NCBI GenBank assembly: GCA_963611685.1
Contig: CAVDSU010000009.1
Span: forward strand, 1-38,994
From: UBA1724 sp963611685
Lineage (GTDB): Bacteria; Verrucomicrobiota; Lentisphaeria; Oligosphaerales; Oligosphaeraceae
Reading direction: 5' to 3'
Length of the DNA stretch: 38,994 bases
This document shows positions 1-9,600 of the stretch, piece by piece. Below the pieces are notes generated by a model, which saw only the letters and a list, made by a program, of their open reading frames with translations, did not search any database and was not told the origin of the DNA. Positions within the stretch are counted from its first letter, which is position 1. Every line of letters begins with the position of its first letter. A program made the translations under genes and the position numbers.

Positions 1-189
1 GCAATGTGCAATGTGCAATGTGCAATGGGCAATGGGCAATGGGCAATGGGCAATGTGCAATGTGCAATGTGCAATGGGCAATGGGCAATGGGCAATGGGC
101 AATGTGCAATGTGCAATGTGCAATGGGCAATGGGCAATGGGCAATGGGCAATGTGCAATGTGCAATGTGCAATGTGCAATGGGCAATGC
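1..189 (+). repeat. Heptanucleotide tandem array (GCAATGT/GCAATGG), 27 units
   Basis: Twenty-seven uninterrupted 7-bp units GCAATGK fill this stretch. The seventh base follows a higher-order pattern: three T units then four G units, repeated three times (49-bp super-period), then four T units, one G unit and a final GCAATGC at 183-189. The array begins at the first base of the window, so it probably extends upstream. Because 7 is not a multiple of 3 and the unit creates no stop, all three forward frames stay open and read a Met/Gly/Asn/Gln/Trp/Cys repeat; I regard those frames as artefacts. The same units recur at 12543-12570 and from 38976. Confidence 0.97.
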
Positions 190-286
190 ATTAAGGCAGG
201 GGCACGGGGGCGGCAGCCTCCCGTCCTTTGGGTATGCTGCCGGGGAAGAGGCGCGCCGGGGCAAGTGCCGCCCCCCGCACCCCCCG
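190..286 (+). repeat. Composite intergenic element with GC-rich inverted arms (copy 1)
   Basis: Directly after the heptamer array comes a short conserved link (ATTAAGGC), a left arm GGGGCACGGGGGCGGCAG (199-216), about 50 bp of unique sequence, and a right arm TGCCGCCCCCCGCACCCC (266-283) that is nearly the reverse complement of the left arm. The same order (array, CAYTAAGGC link, arm, spacer, inverted arm) is seen at 12543-12674, so the unit behaves as one repeated element. No coding content was recognised. Function unknown. Confidence 0.8.
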
Positions 287-328
287 CTAGTACTTGGCCA
301 TCCTTACTCCCTACTCCCTGCTCCCTAA
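287..328 (+). repeat. Second heptamer-phased tract (TCCCTAC-type)
   Basis: Downstream of the right arm the sequence continues in 7-bp phase: CTAGTAC, TTGGCCA, TCCTTAC, TCCCTAC, TCCCTGC, TCCCTAA. The last four are clearly related to each other. The unit is unrelated in sequence to GCAATGK but has the same length. It ends just upstream of the putative purL -10 element. Confidence 0.7.
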
Positions 329-353
329 TTCTGCCGGGGGAGTTGCCGGGCAT

Positions 354-359
354 TATATT
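354..359 (+). promoter_or_regulatory. Putative -10 element of purL
   Basis: TATATT at 354-359, about 90 bp before the purL start, is identical to the -10-like hexamers in front of rpmA (9846) and gyrB (13121). No convincing -35 hexamer is present at the expected distance. The implied 5' UTR is about 85 nt. Confidence 0.35.
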
Positions 360-449
360 CTGCCTTTCGTCCGGTTTTCGCCATTTGGCGGCCCGCAGAG
401 ACCCTTTGTTCATATCTCTTTATCCTCTTTCCTGTCAAGGAGTAACAAG

Positions 450-3400
450 ATGAGCACCGTATTTCGCGCGTTTGTGGAAAAGCGTCCCGGCTTTGACGTC
501 GAGGCCCAGAATCTTCTGTCGGACCTTCGGGAGACCCTGGGTCTGAAGAGCCTGTCGGGTCTTCGGCTTTTCAAGCGCTACGATCTTTCCGGCTTGACGG
601 AGGAGGAGTTCCTGGCGGCCCGGGAGTCGGTGTTGTCCGAGCCCAACTGCGACGACGTCTTCGTGGATGTGCATCCCGAATTCCCCGGCGCCATCTGGTT
701 TGCGGTGGAGTATTTGCCGGGACAGTATGATGTCCGTGCGGACAGCGCGGCGCAGTGCATTCAGTTGCTGACCCAGAAGGAGCGTCCGTTGGTGCGCACC
801 GCGACCCTCTATGCCCTCTTTGGCGATTTGACCGACGAGGAGATCCGCCGGGTGAAGAAATACGTCATCAACCCGGTGGAGAGCCGCGAGGCGGTGATGG
901 GCGTGAAGCCCGACACCCTGGAGATGTCGGTGGTCATGCCGGCGGACGTCCGGATCATGGCCGGCTTTTTGACGCTCTCCCAGAAGGAGATCGAGGGACT
1001 GGTGCGCTCTTTGGGGCTGGCCATGAGCGCCCAGGACCTGGCGTTTGTCCAGGAGTATTTCCGGGACCAGGAGAAGCGCGAGCCCACGTTCACCGAGATC
1101 AAGGTCATCGATACCTACTGGAGCGACCACTGCCGGCACACTACCTTCCACACCAGCTTGGACAAGGTGGACTTCCCGGCGGAGTCCGAGGTGCTGGCGC
1201 GCCCCATCCAGGCGGCCTTCCAGAAGTATCTGGAGATCCGCAAGGAGCTGGGCCGCGAGAACAAGACGCTGTGCCTCATGGACGCCGGCACCATCGGCGG
1301 CCGCGAGCTGAAGCGCCAGGGCAAGCTGGAGGACTTGGATGCCTCCGAGGAGATCAACGCCTGTTCCATCGAGGTGGAGGCGGAGATTGACGGCAAGAAG
1401 GAGCCCTGGCTGGTGATGTTCAAGAACGAGACTCACAACCACCCCACCGAGATCGAGCCCTTCGGTGGCGCGGCGACCTGCCTGGGCGGCGCCATCCGCG
1501 ACCCCCTCTCCGGACGCTCCTACGTCTACCAGGCCATGCGCATCACCGGCGCCGGCGATCCGCGCACTCCCGTGGAGCAGACCCTCCCCGGAAAACTCCC
1601 CCAGCGGAAGATCACCCGCACCGCCGCGGCGGGATACTCCTCCTACGGCAACCAGATTGGCCTGGCCGCCGGAAAGGTCCAGGAGTACTACCACCCCGGA
1701 TTCGTGGCCAAGCGCCTGGAATTGGGCGCCGTCATCGCCGCCGCCCCGAAGGCCAATGTGGTCCGCATGGCGCCGGAGGCCGGCGATGTGATCCTGTTGA
1801 TTGGCGGCAAGACGGGCCGTGATGGCTGCGGCGGCGCCACGGGCTCCTCCAAGGCGCACACCGAGGAGTCCCTGCAGACCTGCGGCGCCGAGGTGCAGAA
1901 GGGCAATCCCCTCACCGAACGGAATATCCAGCGGCTCTTCCGCCGCGGGGAGTTCTCCCGCCTGGTGAAGCGCTGCAACGACTTCGGCGCCGGCGGCGTC
2001 TCCGTGGCCATCGGCGAGCTGGCGCCCGGTTTGCAGATCGACCTGGATGCGGTGCCCAAGAAGTACGAGGGCCTGGATGGCACCGAGCTGGCCATCTCCG
2101 AATCTCAGGAGCGCATGGCGGTGGTGGTGGCCCCCGAGAATGTCGCCAAGGCGCTGGAGCTCTCCTTCCAGGAGAACCTGGAGGCCACTCCCGTGGCCGT
2201 GGTCACCGAGGCGCCCCGCCTGGAGATGAGCTGGCGCGGCAAGCGCATCGTCGATCTCTCCCGCGCCTTCCTGGACACCAACGGCGTGACCCAGCATATC
2301 GAAGTGAAGGTCCAGGCCCCCAAGGCAGAGGAGAACCCCTTCCTGCCTCCGAAGGTCGATGACCTGCTGCCCCACTGGATGGACGCCATCCAGGACCTGA
2401 ATGTCTGCTCCCAGAAGGGACTGGTGGAGCGCTTCGACGGCACCATCGGCGCGGCCACGATCCTGGAGCCCTACGGCGGCAAGACGCGCCTGACTCCTAA
2501 CGAGGCGATGGCCGCGAAGCTCCCCACCGAGGGCAAGACCGAGTGCTGCACGCTCATGAGCCACGGATATGATCCCTACCTGTGCTCCTGGAGCCCCTTC
2601 CATGGCGCCATCTACTCCGTGACCGAATCCCTGGCAAAGCTGGCTGCCGCCGGCGGCGATGCCCTGAAGGCGCGGCTCTCCTTCCAGGAATACTTCGAAC
2701 ACCTGGGCACCACTCCCGAAAAGTGGGGACAGCCCCTGGCCGCCGTCCTGGGCGGACTGCGCGCACAGCTGGAATTCGGCACCGCCGCCATCGGCGGAAA
2801 AGACTCCATGTCCGGTACCTTCGAACACCTCACCGTGCCGCCCTCCCTGGTCTGCTTCGCCGTGGTCGCCGGCGACGCCCGCAATGTGGTGAGCCCCGAA
2901 TTCAAGGGCGCGGGACACATAGTCTCGCTGCTGCCCGTCACCCGCCTGGCGGACGGCACTCCCGATTTTGAGGGCCTCCGCAAGAACTTCACCGCCCTGC
3001 GGGACTTCATCCGCGACGGAAAGATCCTGGCGGCGCAGACGGTGGGTCGCGGCGGCGTCGCCGTCGCCCTCACCAAGATGTGCATCGGAAACCTGGTCGG
3101 CTTCCGGGGCGAGGCGCCCGCCGAGCTGGGGCGGCTCTTCGTGCCGGAATACGGCGCGATCCTGGTGGAGAGCACCGAGGAATTGCCCGGCTATCCCGTC
3201 ATTGGCAAGACCACCGATGACGCCGCCATCACCATCGGCAACAAGATGCGCTATCCCCTCCATGAGGCCATTCCCACCTGGGAACGACCCCTGGAGAAGA
3301 TCTTCCCCACCCGGCACCCCGAGGTCCCCGTGGCGACCTGGGAGCCCTGCCAGAAGCGCAGCACCCTCTCTCCCGCCGTCAAGTGCGCCCGCCCCCGCGT

Positions 3401-4193
3401 CCTGATCCCCGTCTTCCCCGGCACCAACTGCGAGGTGGATACCGCCAATGCCTTCGCGTTGGCCGGCGCGATCCCCGAACGCATCCTGGTGCGGAATCTC
3501 TCTGCCGCCTGCATCGAGGAATCCGTGGAGGCCCTGGTGAAGGGCATCCGGAATGCGCAGATCGTCGCCTTCCCCGGCGGCTTCTCCGGCGGTGACGAGC
3601 CCGACGGCTCCGGAAAGTTCATCGCCACCACCTTCCGCAATCCGCGGGTCCGCGAGGCCATGGAGGAGCTCCTCCAGAAGCGCGACGGACTGGTGCTGGG
3701 AATCTGCAACGGCTTCCAGGCACTCATCAAGCTGGGATTGGTCCCCTACGGCGAAATCCTCCCCGCATTGGACCACGACGCACCCACGCTGACTTTCAAT
3801 ACCCTCGGCCGACACGTCGCCACCATGGCGCGCACCGTGGTCGCCTCCGTCAAGTCCCCCTGGCTGCGCCATGCGCAGGTGGGCGATGTCCACGAGGTCG
3901 CCATCTCCCACGGCGAGGGCCGCTTCTACGCCAGTCCCGAGCAGGTGTCGCAGCTGGTCGCCAACGGCCAGGTCGCCTTCCAGTATGCGGACTTGGCGGG
4001 GCGTCCCGCCAACGAGATGCCCTGGAATCCCAATGGCTCCGTGAATGCCATCGAGGGAATCACCTCTCCCGACGGGCGCGTCCTGGGCAAGATGGGGCAC
4101 TCCGAGCGTTCCCTGGACGATCAGCTGGGCAAGAACATCCCCGGCGTGAAGGACCAGGGAATCTTCCTCAGCGGCGTGGAGTACTTCCTGTAG
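450..4193 (+). CDS. purL: Phosphoribosylformylglycinamidine synthase (single-chain large form)
   Basis: Catalyses FGAR + ATP + glutamine to FGAM, the fourth step of purine synthesis, in the cytoplasm. The 1247-residue chain has the single-polypeptide architecture, with synthetase halves and a glutaminase domain joined. Visible motifs are DHCRHTTF near residue 225, the glycine-rich ATP-binding blocks through the middle, and a C-terminal class I amidotransferase domain from about residue 980 with nucleophile Cys1086 (GICNGFQ) and His1154/Glu1156 (SHGEGRF). The start is the ATG at 450, eight bases after an AAGGAG ribosome-binding site (437-442); an open frame runs further upstream but lacks these signals and would translate non-coding leader. 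The N-terminal region resembles the long form of clostridia and Bacteroides more than E. coli PurL; this is from memory. Followed after 38 bp by a TatD-like gene. Confidence 0.97.
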   Translation: MSTVFRAFVEKRPGFDVEAQNLLSDLRETLGLKSLSGLRLFKRYDLSGLTEEEFLAARESVLSEPNCDDVFVDVHPEFPGAIWFAVEYLPGQYDVRADSAAQCIQLLTQKERPLVRTATLYALFGDLTDEEIRRVKKYVINPVESREAVMGVKPDTLEMSVVMPADVRIMAGFLTLSQKEIEGLVRSLGLAMSAQDLAFVQEYFRDQEKREPTFTEIKVIDTYWSDHCRHTTFHTSLDKVDFPAESEVLARPIQAAFQKYLEIRKELGRENKTLCLMDAGTIGGRELKRQGKLEDLDASEEINACSIEVEAEIDGKKEPWLVMFKNETHNHPTEIEPFGGAATCLGGAIRDPLSGRSYVYQAMRITGAGDPRTPVEQTLPGKLPQRKITRTAAAGYSSYGNQIGLAAGKVQEYYHPGFVAKRLELGAVIAAAPKANVVRMAPEAGDVILLIGGKTGRDGCGGATGSSKAHTEESLQTCGAEVQKGNPLTERNIQRLFRRGEFSRLVKRCNDFGAGGVSVAIGELAPGLQIDLDAVPKKYEGLDGTELAISESQERMAVVVAPENVAKALELSFQENLEATPVAVVTEAPRLEMSWRGKRIVDLSRAFLDTNGVTQHIEVKVQAPKAEENPFLPPKVDDLLPHWMDAIQDLNVCSQKGLVERFDGTIGAATILEPYGGKTRLTPNEAMAAKLPTEGKTECCTLMSHGYDPYLCSWSPFHGAIYSVTESLAKLAAAGGDALKARLSFQEYFEHLGTTPEKWGQPLAAVLGGLRAQLEFGTAAIGGKDSMSGTFEHLTVPPSLVCFAVVAGDARNVVSPEFKGAGHIVSLLPVTRLADGTPDFEGLRKNFTALRDFIRDGKILAAQTVGRGGVAVALTKMCIGNLVGFRGEAPAELGRLFVPEYGAILVESTEELPGYPVIGKTTDDAAITIGNKMRYPLHEAIPTWERPLEKIFPTRHPEVPVATWEPCQKRSTLSPAVKCARPRVLIPVFPGTNCEVDTANAFALAGAIPERILVRNLSAACIEESVEALVKGIRNAQIVAFPGGFSGGDEPDGSGKFIATTFRNPRVREAMEELLQKRDGLVLGICNGFQALIKLGLVPYGEILPALDHDAPTLTFNTLGRHVATMARTVVASVKSPWLRHAQVGDVHEVAISHGEGRFYASPEQVSQLVANGQVAFQYADLAGRPANEMPWNPNGSVNAIEGITSPDGRVLGKMGHSERSLDDQLGKNIPGVKDQGIFLSGVEYFL

Positions 4194-4231
4194 GCGAAAG
4201 GCGCCGACGCCTCCCCTCCCTTCCTCCCTCC

Positions 4232-4957
4232 GTGGAATTCTGGGACGCCCATCTGCATCTGCCCATAGAGGAACTCCCTCGCTGGAACGACGCGGGCTTC
4301 GCAGGCGGCGTCCTCTGCGCCACCGGGCATTCCGAGTGGTCCGCGGTCTTGGAAAAATGCGCGGATTCCCGCGGCGTCCTGCGTCCCGCCCTGGGAGTCC
4401 ATCCCTGGCGGGTCTCTCCGGACATTCCGCGGGAGGAGTGCCTCGCGGAACTCGCCGCGCTCTTGGAGGGCCATCCCCGCTGTCTTGTGGGTGAAATCGG
4501 CCTGGACGGCGCACCCAATCGCCCGCCTCTGGAAAGCCAAGTCCCGTGGTTTGCGGGGCAGCTGGAGATGTCGGGACGCTTTCACCGCCCCGCCGTGCTG
4601 CACCTGGTGCATTGCTGGCAACCGGCAATCGCCGTCCTGGAGAGCCGCCCCGCAGTCCCCGTGGTGGTCCATGGCTTCCATGGCAGCTGGCAGGTGGCGC
4701 AACGGCTCCTGCAACTCCCGTTTCTCCACCTCTCCATCGGCTTCGATGCCCTCCGCTGCGGAAGGAAATTCCGTGAAGCGCTGGAGAGGATTCCCCGGGA
4801 GCGGCTGCTTGTCGACAGCGACTGGCCCTTCCGGAATCACTCCCCCGACGAGCTCCCGAGGCTGGTCGACTTCCTGGCGCGCCTCCGTGGCGAGGACCCG
4901 GAGGAATTCGCCGGGGCCCTTTTCGCCAATGCCCGGCGGGTCTTCGCGAATCTTTGA
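4232..4957 (+). CDS. TatD-family metal-dependent hydrolase
   Basis: A 241-residue protein that is nearly all one TatD-type amidohydrolase barrel, slightly shorter than the usual 255-265. The metal-ligand set is present: HxH in DAHLHL (residues 5-10), Glu in GEIGLD near residue 90, His in LHLVH near 125, His in VVHGFHG near 148 and Asp in DSDWP near 194. TatD enzymes are Mg-dependent 3'-5' exonucleases acting on DNA/RNA ends, but exact substrates vary across the family. The start is the GTG at 4232, chosen because the HxH motif follows at once; there is no Shine-Dalgarno sequence and the leader is almost pure pyrimidine. It probably shares a transcript with purL (38-bp gap). Confidence 0.88.
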   Translation: MEFWDAHLHLPIEELPRWNDAGFAGGVLCATGHSEWSAVLEKCADSRGVLRPALGVHPWRVSPDIPREECLAELAALLEGHPRCLVGEIGLDGAPNRPPLESQVPWFAGQLEMSGRFHRPAVLHLVHCWQPAIAVLESRPAVPVVVHGFHGSWQVAQRLLQLPFLHLSIGFDALRCGRKFREALERIPRERLLVDSDWPFRNHSPDELPRLVDFLARLRGEDPEEFAGALFANARRVFANL

Positions 4958-5025
4958 TCCATACCCTTTCCTCCCCTGACGTCTCGGGGAGATGAAATTC
5001 CCAGAACAAGAGACCTTTCCCAAAC

Positions 5026-6651
5026 ATGATGAAAAATCCCTCCACTCCCGCTTGGAACGCCCTCCAGAAACACTTCGAGGAAACCAAGGACACCACCATC
5101 GCCCAGCACTTCGCCCAGGACCCCCATCGGGCGGAGACCTTCCAGGCGGAATTCCAGGATATCCTGCTGGACTACTCCAAGAACCGCATTGACGCGAAGG
5201 GCATGGAGCTCCTCTTCGACCTGGCGCGCGAGGCGCATCTGAAGGAGAATGCGGAGGCCATGTTCACCGGCAAGAAGATCAACGTCACCGAGAACCGCGC
5301 GGTGCTCCACGTGGCGTTGCGCAACCGCTCCAATGCCCCCATCTATGTGGATGGCGTGGACGTGATGCCCGAGGTGAATCGCGTGCTGGCGCAGATGTCC
5401 GACTTCTGCCGCCGGGTGCGCTCCGGCGAGTGGCTGGGCTTCACGGGAAAGCCGATCCGCAATGTGGTGAACATCGGCATTGGCGGCAGCGACCTGGGTC
5501 CCAAGATGGCGTGCGAGGCGCTGAAGGCCTTCGGCACCCCCAACCTGAAGATCTTCTTCGTCTCGAACGTGGACGGCTTCCACATGTGCGATACCCTGCG
5601 CGGACTGGATCCCGCCGAGACGCTCTTCATCGTGGCCTCCAAGACCTTCACTACCCAGGAGACCATGACCAACGCCGGCACCGCCCGCAATTGGATCCTC
5701 TCTAGCTTCGCCTCCACGCAGGCCATCGCACGGCATTTCGTGGCCGTCTCCACCAATGCCGAGGAGGTCTCCCGCTTCGGCATCGACGTGGCCAATATGT
5801 TCGCCTTCTGGAACTGGGTGGGCGGAAGGTACTCCCTGTGCTCCGCCATCGGCCTGCCCATCATGCTCCAGATCGGCCCCGAGGCATTCCTGGATATGCT
5901 GGAAGGCCATCATGAAATGGACAACCACTTCCGCACCGCGCCCCTGGAGAAGAACCTGCCCGTCATCCTGGCACTCCTGGGCGTCTGGTACAACAACTTC
6001 TATGGCGCACAGTCCCACGCCATCCTCCCCTACGACCAGGCAATGCACCGCTTTGCCGCGCATCTGCAGCAGGTCTCCATGGAGTCCAACGGAAAGTCCG
6101 TGGACAAGGAGGGCCATCCCGTCACTTGGCAGACGGGTCCCGTGATCTGGGGCGAGCCCGGCACCAACAGCCAGCACTCCTTCTTCCAGCTGCTCCACCA
6201 GGGAACCAAGCTCATTCCCGCGGACTTCATCGGCTTCTGCCGCTCCCAGACCCCAGTGGGCGACCACCACCAGAAGCTGATGGCGAATTTCGTGGCGCAG
6301 ACCGAGGCGCTGGCCTTCGGAAAGTCCACCGAGCAGGTGCTTTCCGAGGAGCCCGGACTCTCCCCCGAACTGGCCGCCCAGAAGACCTTCCAGGGCAACC
6401 GGCCCACCAATACCATCCTGGCCGATCAGCTGAATCCCCGCACGCTGGGACGGCTCATGGCCCTCTATGAGCAGAAGATCTTCACCCAGGGCATCCTCTG
6501 GAATATCTACTCCTTCGATCAGTGGGGCGTTCAGCTGGGCAAGGTCCTGGCAAAGCGCATCCTGAAGGACTTCGCCGCCGGAAAGAACGCGCCCCTGGAC
6601 CACGATCCCTCCACCAACCAGCTGATCCAGCGCCTGCGGGAGCGGATGTAG
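5026..6651 (+). CDS. pgi: Glucose-6-phosphate isomerase
   Basis: Interconverts glucose 6-phosphate and fructose 6-phosphate in glycolysis and gluconeogenesis. At 541 residues it is the E. coli/eukaryote-like long form rather than the short Bacillus form. Both family signatures are visible: GIGGSDLGP near residue 155, VGGRYSLCSAIG near 266-277, and FDQWGVQLGKVLAKRI near 496-511. The first of two tandem ATG codons (5026 and 5029) is used here, and the second is equally possible. No clear Shine-Dalgarno sequence precedes it. It lies 68 bp after the TatD-like gene on the same strand. Confidence 0.97.
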   Translation: MMKNPSTPAWNALQKHFEETKDTTIAQHFAQDPHRAETFQAEFQDILLDYSKNRIDAKGMELLFDLAREAHLKENAEAMFTGKKINVTENRAVLHVALRNRSNAPIYVDGVDVMPEVNRVLAQMSDFCRRVRSGEWLGFTGKPIRNVVNIGIGGSDLGPKMACEALKAFGTPNLKIFFVSNVDGFHMCDTLRGLDPAETLFIVASKTFTTQETMTNAGTARNWILSSFASTQAIARHFVAVSTNAEEVSRFGIDVANMFAFWNWVGGRYSLCSAIGLPIMLQIGPEAFLDMLEGHHEMDNHFRTAPLEKNLPVILALLGVWYNNFYGAQSHAILPYDQAMHRFAAHLQQVSMESNGKSVDKEGHPVTWQTGPVIWGEPGTNSQHSFFQLLHQGTKLIPADFIGFCRSQTPVGDHHQKLMANFVAQTEALAFGKSTEQVLSEEPGLSPELAAQKTFQGNRPTNTILADQLNPRTLGRLMALYEQKIFTQGILWNIYSFDQWGVQLGKVLAKRILKDFAAGKNAPLDHDPSTNQLIQRLRERM

Positions 6652-6681
6652 GAAAAACAAACTCCGCATCGCCTCTCCGCC

Positions 6682-9600
6682 ATGCCGGAACAACGCGCAC
6701 CAGACGCCTCCCGAGGGAGAAAGTCCTCCCCCGTCACCCGGAGCCTGGTGCGCGTTTTGCGTTTCCAGGCACTATGGTCCATGTTCCGGGGGCTCGCATG
6801 GGGGCTCCTGGGGCTCTCCCTTCTGGGATGCGTGCTGGCGGGACGCCTGCGCGAGGATGTGCTGACCGCGGTGCTATGCGTCGCCACAGGGGCCACCGCG
6901 CTCTTTCTGGCGTGGCTGTGGGGCGCACAGTTCCGCTGGTGGACCCTGGAACACTTTTGCCGGGAGTTCCGACGCGAATTCCCCCAGGACCACGATGGAC
7001 TGGACGCCGCCCTGGAATTGGAACGGCGGCTGCGCCGAGGGGAGCCCGTGACGGCCTTCCAACGGGAATATCTGGACGAGCTCCGAGAACGATATCTTGC
7101 CCCGAAGACGGGGCTCCTTCAGCAGCATATCCGGCGGCGCCGACGCCGCACATGCCAGTGGCTCCTCCTGCCACTCCTCATGGTCTCTCTGGCACTCTTT
7201 GGGATGGGACGCGCATCCTGGAAGAACGCCTGCGCATTTCTGGGAGGACGGCCCTCCCTGACGCTGGAATTCTCCCCGGGGCAACAGGTGCCGGTGCACC
7301 AGGACGTGACGGTGGTGGTGACCCTGCGCGAGGGCGCTGCCCCTCACGGCACTGTCCAGCTGGAATTCCGAGGCAGCGACGGCGTTTTGCGCCGGGAGGC
7401 CATGAATCCCGCGGAGCCGGGTCGCTGGAGCCTGACGCTCTATGATCTCCGGGAGGACCTGCGCGTGCGTGCGGATGACGGCCGCGCGGTCTCCTGGTGG
7501 CAGTCCCTGGAGGTCTATGTGCCCCCCGCGCCCCTGGAAGTCCGCCTTGTCGCCACGCCCCCGGAATACACTCGCCGGGAATCCCGGATTTTCTCGGATT
7601 TCCAGGATTTGACGGTCGTGGAGGGCGAGCGGCTGCGGGTGCAGTGCGCCATGCCCCCCGGTGAGGAGTGGGGGCTCCTTCAGGAAAATGGCGAGGGCGT
7701 TTGGACGCCCGTGGAATCGCCGGCGGAATTCCTTCCTTGCGACCAGTCGCGCTATCGGGCGGAATACCGCCGCGGCGACGTCGTGCGGCGGGGGGCGCCC
7801 TTCGAGGTCCGCGTGACGCCCGACTATCCCCCCGTGGTGGAGCGCCGTGCGCCCCCGCGAGACGGAACAATCGCCCCCGGCGAGGAGCTCTTCCTGCACT
7901 ACTTGGCCACGGATGACTACGGCCTCGCGGGGGTCCAGGTGTGTTTGTCGGTGGACGACCTCCCGGAGACGCGGCGGGTCCTCTGGACGCCCGCGGAGGG
8001 CGAGTGTCTCCGGGAATGGGAGGGGCGTTCCACGGTGGAGCTGGGCGAGCTCTCTGCCGGCCAGGTGGTGGTTGGCTGGCTGGAGGTGCGCGACAATCGC
8101 CAGCCGGAACCGAACACCATTCGCGACGAGCCCTTCTTCCTCTCCGTGGAGGAGCCCAAGAATGACGACTTCACGGCGACCAATTCCTCCGGGGACGACG
8201 ACTCCGAGAAAAAGAATCAGCGGGTGGATGTGGCGGATCTCCTGGCGGAGTCAAAGCGACTTCTCCGGGATACCCTCATGCTTTCGGGACAGTGGGAGAA
8301 CCTCCCGCTCGACGAGGCACAACGCCGGCAACGCGAGCTGGAACGGGATCTTCGCACGCTGTCCGTGGGCGTCCGCGGACGACAGACACAAATCGCCGCG
8401 GCTGCCGGAGTGCCCGCGCTGCCTCTGCCGATGGCGGAGTGCTTCCAGATGGCCTCCCGTTGCCTGGACCAGGCTGCCGACCAGGCGCTCTCGCGACTCC
8501 TTCCCGAATCCCGGCTGACGCAACAGCGCGCTCTCGCTGCGCTGAATCGCCTGGCGTGGATGCTGGCGCAGAATACGCGCTCCATGGGGTCCGGCGGCGA
8601 GGGCGAACAGAGCCAGCCGGGCTCTGGGGGGCAGGGCGCCTCCGGCGAGCAGTCCCAGGAGCTCTCCGATAGCCAGCGCGGCAATCGCCAGATGCCTTTG
8701 GAGGAGCTGAAGAAGCTCCTGGATGCCGTGGAGGAGATGCGGGGAGAACTCCAGGGGCTCCTGCCGGAATTTTCGCGGGAGGCGGAATCCACTCTCCGGG
8801 AACAGCAACGGCGCCTCCAGGAACTCCTGCCTGGCGCCGCCGCCCTGGAAAGCGCGCACAGCGCACGACAGGCCATGTCCGATGCGGCAGAAGAACTCTC
8901 CGGCGCCTCAGAGGCTCTCGCCAACAACGCGGTCTCCGAAGGGCGCCAGCGCACAGAACGCGCGCTTTCCTCGCTGATTGCCGCACAGGAGTCGCTGCGG
9001 CAGGCCCAGCGGCAGGAGGCCTTCCTGCAGATGGAACGCCTGGCGCGCCGGGCGAGGGAGCTCTCCGAAAAGCAGCAGTCTCTCGCCGAGGAGAATCGCC
9101 GGCGTGCCCAGGACGGCGCTTCTTCGGAGGAACGGCAGGCCTCCCGAAAGGATCAGGAGTCCCTGGAACGCGAGGTGGAGCGCTTCCGCCAGGAGGCGCA
9201 CAAGAGCGCCGGCAGCCTGGCGCGGGGGCTCCCGCAGGTGTCCGAGGCCATGAGCCGCGCGGGCGGCGCCGCCGAAGAGCGCGTCCGACGCGCGCAGGAC
9301 CGCGCAAAGAAGGCGCTGCTCTACGGCCGCTACGAGACCGCCGCGCAGAGTCAGGAGGATGCCTCCCAGGCGCTTGGCGAGTGGTCCCAGAGTCTCGCCC
9401 AGGCCATGGAGGGCCTCCCGCGGCATGGGGCACAGGAGCTCTCCGCCGCCCTGGAGGAGCTCTCCCGCATGCGGAATGCCCTCGCCCGTGCGGGGGAGGG
9501 CTGGGATGGCGAGGCCGAGGAGGCTCGCCAGCAGGTGTCCGAGGGCCTCGGACAAATGGGGCGCTCTCTCGGCATGCCCCGCCTCGTCCAAGAGGCCGAG

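Noticed and set aside
1..189. CRISPR array
   Set aside because: The units are 7 bp with no spacers, and no cas gene is nearby.
4..453. Open frames reading a Met-Gly-Asn-Gln-Trp repeat through the heptamer array
   Set aside because: A stop-free 7-bp repeat keeps all three frames open. There is no ribosome-binding site, and the frames run into non-coding element sequence.
435..5099. Very long open frame on the minus strand opposite purL (over 1500 codons), and similar ones at 13035-17819 (opposite gyrBA) and 22940-26599 (plus strand, opposite the secretin)
   Set aside because: High GC at third codon positions removes stops from the antisense frame. The real genes have clear family motifs, and the antisense products are low-complexity Gly/Ala/Leu/His/Asp mixtures with no motif.
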